From the IMG/VR virus record IMGVR_UViG_3300032157_000021, positions 1 through 44,107 of that record: a DNA stretch of 44,107 nucleotides. One strand, given 5' to 3'. The translations under genes and the position numbers were made by a program. Position 1 is the stretch's first letter, and the number at the start of each line of letters is the position of its first letter. The notes below the pieces were generated by a model. It had not been told where the DNA came from. It saw only the letters and a program-made list of their open reading frames with translations, and made no database searches. The stretch is from a virus. This document shows, one piece after another, positions 37,148 through 44,107 of this stretch.

Positions 37148-38089
37148 ATGGCTAATACACTTGGTATTTCAACTGCTGTAGGTAATACATTTACCGACAC
37201 AGGCATCTATTATGACAAACGTTGGTTGGAACGGACAGTTCCCCAACTCTACTTCGAAGACTTGGGAACAAAACGCCCTCTTCCGAAGCAGTCTGGAACG
37301 CTGGTCAAATTCCGTCGGCTGAATAAGCTCACGGCTGCGATCACACCGTTGACAGAAAACGTGAACCCGGCTGAAACAAACGTCGGCACGACAGAAGTGA
37401 CTGTCGAACCGTTGACCTATGGTCAGTTCGTCAAAACTTCCAAAGAGTTGCAATGGAAATCCATCAACCCCATCATGGACGAAATCTCTGATGAGTTGTC
37501 GGACAACGCTGCTCTCTCTTATGACACAATCGTTCGCGCTGCTCTCTCAGGAAACTTCACAAACCAGTTCGCTGGTGGTGCTGCTTCTGAAATCACCGTG
37601 GCCGATACGTCCGTGTTAAACGCTGCGGAAATCCGCAAAGCCGTTTATACACTCCGCAAAGCCAATGTTCCTGGGTTTCAGGGCAATATGTACAAAGGCT
37701 TGATCCATCCCGCCGGGCATTTCGATCTTCAATCGGATACCGCTGCTGGTTCTTGGCTTGAGACTTCAAAGTACATCAACAACTCCGAGATTCTTCGTGG
37801 AGAAGTTGGTGCGCTTTATGGTGTTCGTTTCGTGGTTTCCACGAACACGGGCTCTGGTACTGGTGCCACTGACGAAACCTTCCACGCCTACATCTTCGGT
37901 CGTGATGCTTATGGTATCACTGAACTGAGCGGTCAGGGAATGGAAATGATTCGTAAAGAGCCGGGATCACAAGATACATCGAATCCGTTGAATATGTTCT
38001 CTACGGTTGGATGGAAATTCGTGATGGCCGCGAAAGTCTTGAACAGCATTCGTGCGGTTCAGATTTACGCTGGTTCGGCTGCTGAGTAA
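37148..38089 (+). CDS. Major capsid protein, N4gp56 family
   Basis: This encodes 313 residues, with TAGGAGCC 7 bp before the ATG. The whole sequence follows the N4gp56-type HK97 fold: an N-terminal arm (NTLGISTAVGNTFTD), RWLERTVPQLYFEDLG, a P-domain with LTPLTENVNPAETNV and TYGQFVKTSKEL, and an A-domain with YKGLIHPAGHFDLQSDTA and GALYGVRFVVS, ending in QGMEMIRKEPGS and IRAVQIYAGSAAE. It forms the head shell. It follows the scaffold gene by 36 bp and is followed by a strong hairpin, which would lower expression of the later genes relative to the capsid. Confidence 0.94.
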   Translation: MANTLGISTAVGNTFTDTGIYYDKRWLERTVPQLYFEDLGTKRPLPKQSGTLVKFRRLNKLTAAITPLTENVNPAETNVGTTEVTVEPLTYGQFVKTSKELQWKSINPIMDEISDELSDNAALSYDTIVRAALSGNFTNQFAGGAASEITVADTSVLNAAEIRKAVYTLRKANVPGFQGNMYKGLIHPAGHFDLQSDTAAGSWLETSKYINNSEILRGEVGALYGVRFVVSTNTGSGTGATDETFHAYIFGRDAYGITELSGQGMEMIRKEPGSQDTSNPLNMFSTVGWKFVMAAKVLNSIRAVQIYAGSAAE

Positions 38090-38100
38090 CCTGTCGTAGT

Positions 38101-38150
38101 TTTATTATGCCGATTATTTGTTAAAAACAAATAGTCGGCGTAAATAAAAT
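38101..38150 (+). terminator. Strong hairpin (terminator/attenuator) after the major capsid gene
   Basis: Between capsid gene and next gene a 14-bp stem (38110-38123 with 38127-38140, one T-G pair) has an AAA loop and can be extended by TTTTATT/AATAAAA at the base. The A- and T-rich flanks make it look like an intrinsic terminator that works in both directions, though the 3' side on the plus strand is not a clean T-run. It is well placed to set a high capsid-to-downstream transcript ratio. Confidence 0.75.
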
Positions 38151-38151
38151 T

Positions 38152-38628
38152 ATGCTATATTGCAACTTCAAGCAGAAATTAAAAAAGCTCAATCCTCGTT
38201 TGCGAATTTTCGAGAATTGTCCCGCGACGGATCGCCCTTGGGGAATTTATCTCGTTACCAAACAAGGTATGGAGCTTAAACACATTTGCGGTATTAACCC
38301 GATTGCGGGTATGGTCTATGAGCGCACAGAACGTCGATGGGATGGCTACATACTGCGTCAAGGTTGGCGTCGCGTTCTTAACATGCTAATAGCTAACAAG
38401 TTAGTTGACAAGAAGAAAGCTGCATATGAATTTGGAACATCGTTTGATGGAAATCGTGGCAATGGATTTGTCGTGGACAAAGACCCGCTTACCAAAGCAA
38501 TGGACGAAGCAAAAGCGCGTGGTCTTGCAAAAACTGGCGATAGTGAATACGTTGGTTTAGACGATTTGATTGATATTCACCGAATGCGGGAGAAATATCG
38601 TCAAGACAAATCAAACTACTGGGCGTAA
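38152..38628 (+). CDS. Head-module hypothetical protein
   Basis: This encodes 158 residues, basic and helical, with WGIYLVTKQGMELKHICGI and GFVVDKDPLTKAMDEAKARGLAK; no motif is recognised. It starts directly after the hairpin, whose 3' flank overlaps its ribosome-binding region, so the hairpin may also limit its translation. A minor head or connector protein is possible. Confidence 0.66.
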   Translation: MLYCNFKQKLKKLNPRLRIFENCPATDRPWGIYLVTKQGMELKHICGINPIAGMVYERTERRWDGYILRQGWRRVLNMLIANKLVDKKKAAYEFGTSFDGNRGNGFVVDKDPLTKAMDEAKARGLAKTGDSEYVGLDDLIDIHRMREKYRQDKSNYWA

Positions 38629-38637
38629 GGAGAAATC

Positions 38638-39048
38638 ATGCAAAGTATTGGAAGCCAAGCCGGATTCTGCACCAAACATCAAATGGACAAAATGTTTGTT
38701 GGGAATGAAAACTCTACGGAACCGACGTGTATTCGCTGTGATGCAGATTCTCGACCGAAAGAAGGACGTACAGTTATCGCGGAAGATCCAGGCGAAGATT
38801 TTTTCAGAGGAAAAGGCACAACTGCAAAAATCACCACGCTTGACCCTACGTCTGGTGCAAAATTAGGAATAGCTGAAGCTATGAAAGTTCCAGTTCAAAA
38901 ATTTGGTGGAGCGACACTTGAAGAGATTGTCGCCAATGCCGTCTTGAATCTCAATGGCCTTCCAATGCCGAAAGATATTCGGGAATTCAAAAAGATTCAG
39001 AAGGTTATTAAAACCCTACAGACTTTAGTGGAGAATACAAATGGATAA
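38638..39048 (+). CDS. Hypothetical protein
   Basis: This encodes 136 residues with AAGGAG 6 bp before the ATG. It has FCTKHQMDKMF and CIRCDAD, which with Cys/His could be a small zinc-like site at the N-terminus, then a helical C-terminal half (TLEEIVANAVLNLNGLPMPKDI and FKKIQKVIKTLQTLVE). The end overlaps the next start by 8 bp. Structural or assembly role is inferred from position only. Confidence 0.65.
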   Translation: MQSIGSQAGFCTKHQMDKMFVGNENSTEPTCIRCDADSRPKEGRTVIAEDPGEDFFRGKGTTAKITTLDPTSGAKLGIAEAMKVPVQKFGGATLEEIVANAVLNLNGLPMPKDIREFKKIQKVIKTLQTLVENTNG

Positions 39049-39277
39049 TGAAATTTTGTCAGAATTCGCAATTCCCGAATCAGAGATAAATGCCGCCCTT
39101 GAAACTGGCGATCATGGAAAACTCGCTTTGACTGTTGAAGTAATTGGTCGCGTAAATGGCCTTATAATTTTTCGTAAACACAAGAAAGCTGTTGCAGAAG
39201 GAAACTTTAAACCAGAAGGCGCGAAAGAATTACGTGAACGCTTATTGGACAAAGAAGACGAAGCTCCCAAGGACTAA
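39041..39277 (+). CDS. Hypothetical protein
   Basis: This encodes 78 residues, with a helix and strand mix (SEFAIPESEINAALETGDHG, LTVEVIGRVNGLIIFRKHKK) and an acidic, Lys-rich tail. Translational coupling by overlap with the previous gene. Function is unknown. Confidence 0.62.
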   Translation: MDNEILSEFAIPESEINAALETGDHGKLALTVEVIGRVNGLIIFRKHKKAVAEGNFKPEGAKELRERLLDKEDEAPKD

Positions 39278-39280
39278 ACA

Positions 39281-39784
39281 ATGGCACTCAACTGGCCCAA
39301 TTATCCTGAGAACGTGGGCGGAGACGAGCCAACAGCATCACCAACAAAGAATCAAAACTCTTTACTCGGAGCCGAACGTGGAACTCAATTTGCTCGCCGT
39401 CTTGAAACGGACGCTGCTCGTAATCTCTATGTCAACATTGCTGGTGTTGCTGTGGGCGTGTTTGTTCCGGGTAGTGTTTCAGCCTTGGGTGGCGGAAGCG
39501 TTACAAACGTACCAGCTTCAACTCTTACAACCATTTTAACTTATACGGCAGTTGTCGCAAGCAGACTTACACGGATAGGAGTGAGTGGGACAGATTATGC
39601 AAAGTTTCAAATTTTTATTAACACGACTCTCATTGAAACTAAACGCTCTGGCCCTGATAGAAGTTTGGACTTTGCCTTTACTTCTCCTCTTAGTTTATCT
39701 ATTGGAGACGTACTTGATGTAAAAGTAACGCATTATGCACCTGGCGTTCTAGCAGATTTTGAAACAACAATTTACGGAGCATAA
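39281..39784 (+). CDS. Putative virion surface protein
   Basis: This encodes 167 residues, rich in Thr, Ala, Ser and Val with alternating strands (LTTILTYTAVVASRLTRIGVSG, KFQIFINTTLIETKRSGPD, DVLDVKVTHYAPG), which suggests a jelly-roll or Ig-like fold. The first 70 residues are flexible and Gly/Asn-rich. A decoration or fibre-base protein is plausible from position and composition. Confidence 0.62.
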   Translation: MALNWPNYPENVGGDEPTASPTKNQNSLLGAERGTQFARRLETDAARNLYVNIAGVAVGVFVPGSVSALGGGSVTNVPASTLTTILTYTAVVASRLTRIGVSGTDYAKFQIFINTTLIETKRSGPDRSLDFAFTSPLSLSIGDVLDVKVTHYAPGVLADFETTIYGA

Positions 39785-39785
39785 A

Positions 39786-40040
39786 ATGAGTGACATTGGT
39801 GGCTCGTATCCGATTCAGATTCAAACCCGCGAAACAAAAGACATGAAGTTAAAATGGATCGCGGCAAGAAAGCAAGAAGCAAAGTCGAAACTTGTGCATT
39901 TTAAACAAGCTATCGAAGATTTAATTCAAGGAAAGGTTCCTGAAATTGAGCGGCAGATAATGGCCGCGCAGCAAGAGTTAGAGCAACTCGAATATCAGGA
40001 AAAAACGCTACAAAGTTCTGTGGAAGCGGAACAAATTTAA
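39786..40040 (+). CDS. Coiled-coil protein
   Basis: The ATG at 39786 has GGAG 7 bp upstream and gives 84 residues. A helix from about 22 to 78 is rich in Lys, Gln, Glu and Leu heptads (AIEDLIQGKVPEIERQIM, AAQQELEQLEYQEKTLQ). A small structural protein or chaperone is likely. Confidence 0.63.
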   Translation: MSDIGGSYPIQIQTRETKDMKLKWIAARKQEAKSKLVHFKQAIEDLIQGKVPEIERQIMAAQQELEQLEYQEKTLQSSVEAEQI

Positions 40041-40056
40041 GTAAGGAGAAAAAATT

Positions 40057-41079
40057 ATGGCTGATGGACATTTCCCAACATTAGTATCCGCGACGCGGGA
40101 TGCTAACGTCTCAACAAATCCCATCTTTGTTCGCTTAACAGATGGTACAACAAACGCGACATTCACAGGCAGTTCACTTAACGTAAATATTACTGGCGGA
40201 GCGTCTGCTGGAACAGAATTTGCGGAAGATTCTGCTCATACAACTGGTGATCTTGGTCGGCAAGTTCTCGCCGTTCGTCAAGATACTCTGGCATCTTCGG
40301 TTGATACTGATGGTGATTATGCTTCATTAAAAGTCAATGCTCTTGGTGCATTGTACGTTTCGATTGCTAATGCGAGTATTGTTGTTACAGCAACAAATCT
40401 CGATATTCGTGATCTTTCCCATACTCAAGATAGTGTTCGTATCGGTGACGGTACTGACCTAGCCAATGTAACGGCTGCGGGAGAACTTAATGTTCTTTCT
40501 ACGGCTCAACCTGGTGTTGATATTGGTGATGTGACCGTAAATAACGCGGCTGGCGCGGCAGCGGTCAATATCCAAGACGGTGGAAACTCGATTACAGTTG
40601 ACGGTGCAGTTACCGTTTCTGCGACTGATTTAGACATCCGTGATTTAACATTGGCACAAGACGCTGTTAAAGTGTCTGCCAATACTACAGCAAATAGTTC
40701 AACCAATCCTATCTTCGTAAAAGAAGTGGATGCGGTTAGTTCAAATGAAGTTCACAGTTACAATACTGCTTCGGCAGTTGCGGCTGATGCTTCTTCGAAC
40801 CATGATTATACTGTCACTGGCACGACTTTCTTGCTCAAGCAAGTTAAGTTCGCCGTTTCAGGTGGTGGAAAAGTGGAAATTCAAACTGGCCCTGTGGCGT
40901 CTCTTGCTACACTCGCCGTTGGTTTTATTCCCAAAGAAGGTGGACTTATTCAGTTCGACTTCAATCCGCCTAAAGAAGTTCCTATTACCTCGACTGGTAC
41001 TGTGCGAGTAATTCGTACCAATCGTCAAGGACAAGCACAAGACGTGTACAGCACAATCATTGGAAACGATATTCCGTAA
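40057..41079 (+). CDS. Repeat-containing virion protein
   Basis: This encodes 340 residues, with AAGGAGAAA 8 bp before the ATG. Related segments recur, for example TNLDIRDLSHTQDSVRIGDG (about 110-130) and TDLDIRDLTLAQDAVKV (about 190-206), with NVNITG, NVLS and TVSATD strands between, giving a beta-solenoid or sandwich array. The last third (from about 240) is a separate domain (VKFAVSGGGKVEIQTGP, TVRVIRTNRQGQ). Such repeats occur in phage head-fibre and tail-fibre proteins; which one this is cannot be told. Confidence 0.7.
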   Translation: MADGHFPTLVSATRDANVSTNPIFVRLTDGTTNATFTGSSLNVNITGGASAGTEFAEDSAHTTGDLGRQVLAVRQDTLASSVDTDGDYASLKVNALGALYVSIANASIVVTATNLDIRDLSHTQDSVRIGDGTDLANVTAAGELNVLSTAQPGVDIGDVTVNNAAGAAAVNIQDGGNSITVDGAVTVSATDLDIRDLTLAQDAVKVSANTTANSSTNPIFVKEVDAVSSNEVHSYNTASAVAADASSNHDYTVTGTTFLLKQVKFAVSGGGKVEIQTGPVASLATLAVGFIPKEGGLIQFDFNPPKEVPITSTGTVRVIRTNRQGQAQDVYSTIIGNDIP

Positions 41080-41171
41080 TCAGGAATAAAGATTGCTGTG
41101 GGGGCGAATGAACGCCATAAGGGTTGGACAACCACAATAAACATCAACCCAAAATTTTAAGGAGATACGAA
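41080..41171 (+). other. Structured non-coding gap before a virion gene
   Basis: A 92-bp gap holds GGCG/CGCC and GGTT/AACC short stems (41103-41116 and 41127-41138), the GGTTGGACAA motif shared with the scaffold leader, and the AAGGAGATACGAA ribosome-binding region that also occurs before the fibre gene at 43505. No gene is seen. Confidence 0.45.
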
Positions 41172-41663
41172 ATGGCTGACGTTCCTATTTACGTTAATGA
41201 TGATAGTAATTTGGCAGATGCCGGTAAAGTTTTCATCATGAACTTTGAAGTGGGTAGTATTGGAACAACAGAAATTCCCCTCGCTTTGTTTCGTAATCCT
41301 TCCGGTAGCGGAAAAACTGTTAAACTTATTCGTATTACATTCACAAACCTTACAACGGTTAATGGATTTGTTCGGATTAGAGCTTATGCTTCTCCCACCA
41401 TTACAAGCGATGGAACAGCCTTAAGTGAACTTTGTACGAAGTTTGGAGGAGCCGCCGGAGCATCAGAGGCTTTCTCTTCGCCTACATTATCAGCAAATGG
41501 AACTCGACTTTCTCAATGGAATATACCGGCGTTTTCAAATGCTCTTATAATTCCACTAGATCAGTTCTTTATTTTGCCGGAAACTTCGGTTATTGCAATC
41601 ACAGGACAAGCTGATGGAACAAACCGCACAATTGGTGCTAGTCTAATTTGGGCGGAGGTTTAA
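41172..41663 (+). CDS. Putative virion protein
   Basis: The ATG at 41172 has AAGGAGA 8 bp upstream; the region ATTTTAAGGAGATACGAA plus ATGGCT closely resembles the one before the fibre gene at 43505. The 163-residue product is beta-rich (KVFIMNFEVGSIGTTEIPL, KTVKLIRITFTNLTTVNGFVR, FILPETSVIAITGQA) and looks like a single jelly-roll domain. A head decoration or fibre-associated protein is plausible. Confidence 0.65.
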   Translation: MADVPIYVNDDSNLADAGKVFIMNFEVGSIGTTEIPLALFRNPSGSGKTVKLIRITFTNLTTVNGFVRIRAYASPTITSDGTALSELCTKFGGAAGASEAFSSPTLSANGTRLSQWNIPAFSNALIIPLDQFFILPETSVIAITGQADGTNRTIGASLIWAEV

Positions 41664-41664
41664 T

Positions 41665-42000
41665 ATGCAAATAACTTTACATTCATCTGCACAAGAGACG
41701 GCAACAGGACAAACTAGCGAATATATTGAACCAAATTTGCGGATTCGTTCTTTGGTCATTAATGCTTCAGCGATTTCTGTAAATTTATTCGGAAATGTTA
41801 CCTTTAAAGTTCAATATAGTGCCGATGGTAGCAATTGGTTTGATATTCCAAATCTTGCAACGGGAAATATAACAGCAACCGGAACTGTCATTATTTCGTT
41901 ATCAGAAGATTTCCCGACGCTTGATCATATTCGTTTAGCGTGGACATTCTCCAATGCAAATTCGATAACATTTACTGGTATAATTTCAGGAGTTAAATAA
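41665..42000 (+). CDS. Putative virion protein, Ig-like
   Basis: This encodes 111 residues with strands and turns typical of an Ig-like fold (LRIRSLVINASAISVNLFG, VTFKVQYSADGSNWFDIP, DHIRLAWTFS). The YSADGSNWF piece is of the type seen in phage decoration domains. The stop overlaps the adaptor ATG by one base. Confidence 0.66.
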   Translation: MQITLHSSAQETATGQTSEYIEPNLRIRSLVINASAISVNLFGNVTFKVQYSADGSNWFDIPNLATGNITATGTVIISLSEDFPTLDHIRLAWTFSNANSITFTGIISGVK

Positions 42001-42701
42001 TGCAAGCTCAAACACTCATCACAGATGTTCGGCGTGAACTCGTCGAAATTTCAGCTTCCTATTGGACGGATGCAGAACTTTTGCGCCATATCAATCGGGC
42101 CGAACTTGATTTTACCAATAAAACGCGTATTCTCGAAGATACCGCGCAACTTTCTCTTCAACAAGGTCGCCTTGATTATCCTCTCCCTCAAAATTGGCTA
42201 AGTGCCAGAGCCGTTTTCTTTAAAGTCGTGAATGCCGATGGAACATTCCGTTGGAAACGCCTTTATCCTACCAATCTCGAAAAGAACTCGCAAACTCGCC
42301 CAAACTTTCTTGCAACCGAGACAACCGACCAAGGTACACCAACGCGCTATTGGATTTGGGGTCGCGCTCTTTGGCTTGATCGTGCGCCCGATCTCGAAAA
42401 CTCAACAACACTTTTACTATTTTTCAAGTCTAAACCAATCCCTCTTACATTCGTAACGGATTCGATAAACTTGGACGATTCCCTGTCTGAAGCTATCACA
42501 GCGTATATTCTGTGGAAAGCGTGGGCCAAGGAACAAGAATTTGATCGCGCAGACGCTCAACAACTCACCTACGACCGCTATGTGGCCGAAGGACGGCGTT
42601 GGGTTAAAAAGCAAAGCGGAGATCAAAGAAACAGGATTGATATTGACTCGCCCATTCCTTTTGATGGTGGGTCTAGTGAATCTAATCCGCTTTCTACTTA
42701 A
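42000..42701 (+). CDS. Head-tail adaptor protein
   Basis: This encodes 233 residues. The N-terminus (LITDVRRELVEISASYWTDAELLRHINRAELDFTNKTRILE) is the helical adaptor pattern of podovirus connector proteins (P22 gp4-like family), followed by a strand region (YWIWGRALWLDRAPDLENSTTLLLFF) and helices with LWKAWAKEQEFDRADAQQLTYDRYVAEG. It would seal the portal and join the tail. The gene is followed by an HNH gene that begins 2 bp after its stop. Confidence 0.8.
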   Translation: MQAQTLITDVRRELVEISASYWTDAELLRHINRAELDFTNKTRILEDTAQLSLQQGRLDYPLPQNWLSARAVFFKVVNADGTFRWKRLYPTNLEKNSQTRPNFLATETTDQGTPTRYWIWGRALWLDRAPDLENSTTLLLFFKSKPIPLTFVTDSINLDDSLSEAITAYILWKAWAKEQEFDRADAQQLTYDRYVAEGRRWVKKQSGDQRNRIDIDSPIPFDGGSSESNPLST

Positions 42702-42702
42702 T

Positions 42703-43047
42703 ATGAGCCCAAAAAGCCACGAACATAGATTGGCCTATCAAAAAGAATATAGGACAAGTCAGCGTTCAAACTATTTGAGAAGTCGTGATAAGTATAGAGC
42801 GAAAATGAAAGAGATTTATAATCGCCTCAAATGTGGGCCGTGCATGGATTGTGGTATTCAATATAATCCTTGGCAGATGCAATTCGACCACAGAAATCCT
42901 GAACTGAAATCATTTCAGGTATCGAAAAGTGCCTCGTCTATTACTGAAAAAGTTTTAAGCGAGATTAAAAAATGTGATCTTGTGTGCGCTAACTGCCACG
43001 CAGATAGAACACACAAAAGGAGACTAATATGCAAAATAAAGAATTAA
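42703..43047 (+). CDS. HNH endonuclease inside the tail gene cluster
   Basis: The ATG at 42703 gives 114 residues. The zinc core reads CMDCG, then QFDHRNP (catalytic His) and CDLVCANCHADRT, that is paired CxxC knuckles around the HNH core; the N-terminus is basic and helical. It sits between the adaptor and the next virion gene, whose ribosome-binding site lies in its 3' end (18 bp overlap). It has no independent ribosome-binding site and is probably a homing nuclease that entered the cluster. Confidence 0.83.
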   Translation: MSPKSHEHRLAYQKEYRTSQRSNYLRSRDKYRAKMKEIYNRLKCGPCMDCGIQYNPWQMQFDHRNPELKSFQVSKSASSITEKVLSEIKKCDLVCANCHADRTHKRRLICKIKN

Positions 43048-43478
43048 TAAAGGCTACTGGTCACATCAAATTCGACCTATTTGATGCAGACGGGAACCTC
43101 AAAGAAACACGAGAGATCAACAATGTGGTTGTGACGGTAGGTAAAAACTTCCTCGCCACTTGGTTGACAGCAGCGACGCAATCTGACTTCTTCATGCGCT
43201 ATATCGCGCTTGGAACAGGAACGAACGCGGCCAATGCTTCTGATACAACGCTTCAAACCGAGCTTTCAACTCGCGTAGCTGGTACACTTACTCCATCTTC
43301 AAATGTTTGGCAGAATGTCGCCTCATTTGGCCCTGGCGTAAATACTGGTGCGATTACAGAAAGTGGTATTTTCTCGGCATCTTCAGCCGGAACAATGCTT
43401 GCTCGTCAGACCTTCGCTGTTATCAATAAAGGCGCGGGCGATACGCTTCAAGTGACATGGCAAGTGACATTTTCCTAA
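43029..43478 (+). CDS. Putative tail or fibre-associated virion protein
   Basis: This encodes 149 residues with AAGGAGAC 6 bp before the ATG. The first part is a beta-rich FDLFDADGNLKETREINNVVVTVGKNFLATWL region, followed by MRYIALGTGTNAANASDTTLQTEL, a common phage tail-like pattern, and a strand region ending in TLQVTWQVTFS. It precedes the fibre gene by 26 bp. A tail or fibre-base role is likely; no specific family is named. Confidence 0.72.
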   Translation: MQNKELIKATGHIKFDLFDADGNLKETREINNVVVTVGKNFLATWLTAATQSDFFMRYIALGTGTNAANASDTTLQTELSTRVAGTLTPSSNVWQNVASFGPGVNTGAITESGIFSASSAGTMLARQTFAVINKGAGDTLQVTWQVTFS

Positions 43479-43504
43479 GAGAAAAAATTTAAGGAGATAC
43501 GAAT

Positions 43505-44107
43505 ATGGCTATATTCCCAGGTGCGGTATCTACAGACAGTGATCTGTATATTGCCGTCAATCAAACAACGACTCAACTCACTGACAACCCGCTTACTGTT
43601 GGTGCCACAACGGTTAATGTGGTTTCTGCTACTGCCTTCCCGACAGTTGGTTTCATCTCGATTGATGCTGAAATCATAAAGTACACTGGGAAAACAGGGA
43701 CATCCTTCACGGGATGTACAAGAGGTGCAGATGGCACAACTGCGGCTTCTCATGCTCAAAATTCTCAAGTTTACCATAATGTGATTGCAGTTCATCACAA
43801 TGCGTCTAAAGATGAAATCATTGCTATCGAAAATAATCTTTCAAGTAGAATAGGATTAAGTGCGACTCAAATTCTTGCGCTTAATGGTAGTGCTGCGGCA
43901 CCTACCCATTCTTTTACAAATGATTCAGACACAGGAATGTATAGATCTAATACCAATCAAATTGGTTTTGCTACGGGCGGTCTTGATAGACTATTCATTG
44001 ATGATAATGCGATTACAGGAAATAAACCCGCTCAATTCTTGGATGGTACGGCTGCTGTTCCAGCATATTCATTTTTTAATGACACCGATACAGGTATTTA
44101 TAGTATA
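43505..44107 (+). CDS. Tail fibre protein, N-terminal part (continues at 1-842)
   Basis: The ATG is preceded by AAGGAGATACGAAT. Within the window 201 codons are seen; joined across the circular end the product would be 437 residues. The N-terminal ~95 residues are a Thr/Val-rich domain (TQLTDNPLTVGATTVNVVSATAFPT, EIIKYTGKTG, CTRGADGTTAASHA) like those that attach fibres to the tail, then a short helix (KDEIIAIENNLSSR). Three repeat units with a period of exactly 159 bp (53 codons) follow, starting with GSAAAPTHSF at 43883, DGTAAVPAYSF at 44042 (=66) and DGTAASPAYTF at 225. It should be the receptor-binding fibre. Confidence 0.85.
   Translation, partial: MAIFPGAVSTDSDLYIAVNQTTTQLTDNPLTVGATTVNVVSATAFPTVGFISIDAEIIKYTGKTGTSFTGCTRGADGTTAASHAQNSQVYHNVIAVHHNASKDEIIAIENNLSSRIGLSATQILALNGSAAAPTHSFTNDSDTGMYRSNTNQIGFATGGLDRLFIDDNAITGNKPAQFLDGTAAVPAYSFFNDTDTGIYSI
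43883..44107 (+). repeat. Fibre repeat array with 159-bp period
   Basis: The units start at 43883 and 44042 and continue at 225 after the circular join, each 159 bp apart. The pattern is xGxAAxPxxxFxxDxDxGxYxxxxNxIGxxTxGxxRLxI. The array spans the junction of the contig ends, so unit number could have been collapsed or expanded in assembly. Confidence 0.85.
43977..44107. repeat. Terminal redundancy of the contig, right copy
   Basis: This 131-bp end repeats positions 1-131 with a single G/A difference at 44079/103 (a Ser versus Asn codon in the fibre). It marks the overlap of the circular contig ends. Confidence 0.93.

Noticed and set aside
43977-44107. Possible diversity-generating retroelement acting on the fibre, because the two copies differ by an A/G
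   Set aside because: Only one difference is seen, and no reverse transcriptase or template repeat was found; sequence variation or a population variant explains it.
1-44107. Search for integrase, repressor, CRISPR array, single-subunit RNA polymerase and other tRNA genes
   Set aside because: None was found by reading the reading frames and the non-coding gaps; this is a by-eye result and not a search.

Overview
The window is an essentially complete genome of a tailed, short-tailed-looking (podovirus-like) lytic bacteriophage, about 43.98 kb as a circle. Positions 1-131 repeat 43977-44107 with one mismatch, so the contig is circular or circularly permuted, and the tail-fibre gene that begins at 43505 continues in the same frame through position 842. 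Evidence for a phage: TerS-like and TerL proteins, a portal, a scaffold-like protein, an N4gp56-family major capsid protein, a tail adaptor, a repeat-built fibre, three candidate ejection proteins and phage replication genes. No tape measure, sheath, integrase, repressor or RNA polymerase gene is visible. Shine-Dalgarno sites (GGAGG/AAGGAG) precede most genes and sigma70-like promoters occur, so the host is an ordinary bacterium. A small lipoprotein and Sec-type signal sequences fit a Gram-negative host but do not prove it.

Layout: two divergent transcription units start in the non-coding region 31037-31399. The plus-strand unit (31400 through the junction to 8760) carries packaging (TerS-like, tRNA-Thr, TerL), head assembly (portal, scaffold, capsid), a strong hairpin after the capsid gene, small virion proteins, the adaptor, the fibre, a 1189-residue tail protein and three large Ala/Gly-rich, Gln-rich or coiled-coil proteins typical of podovirus ejection proteins. 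It ends with a coiled-coil plus membrane-helix protein and a zinc-ribbon protein.

The minus-strand unit (31036 down to 8757) is a dense string of roughly 65 mostly tiny genes, many with ATGA or TAATG stop/start overlaps. In order of transcription: small early proteins (several Cys-rich) with two mini-HNH genes (31.0-26.8 kb); a small HExxH protein and a lysis group (3D-domain exported protein, LuxR/sigma4-like HTH protein, 3TM holin, second membrane protein; 26.8-24.8 kb); an OB-like protein, a PD-(D/E)XK nuclease, an endonuclease VII-like HNH, a prim-pol/DnaB helicase, a DUF5664 nucleotide hydrolase-like protein and a PolA-type DNA polymerase (24.8-17.8 kb); an HNH, an RNA ligase, a DnaQ-like exonuclease and a membrane-anchored trypsin-like protease (17.6-14.3 kb); then small proteins, a DUF5675 protein, a polynucleotide kinase-phosphatase and a lipoprotein (14.3-8.8 kb).

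The most notable points are an RNA end-healing and sealing pair (Pnkp plus Rnl) in a phage of only 44 kb that also carries one tRNA, a phage-encoded HtrA-like protease, lysis genes placed inside the early/replication strand with a DNA-binding gene wedged between them, many uncharacterised cysteine-rich microproteins, and signs that mini-HNH genes have moved into the early operon and disturbed a neighbouring start codon. Functions of most small genes are unknown and are described only by what can be seen.
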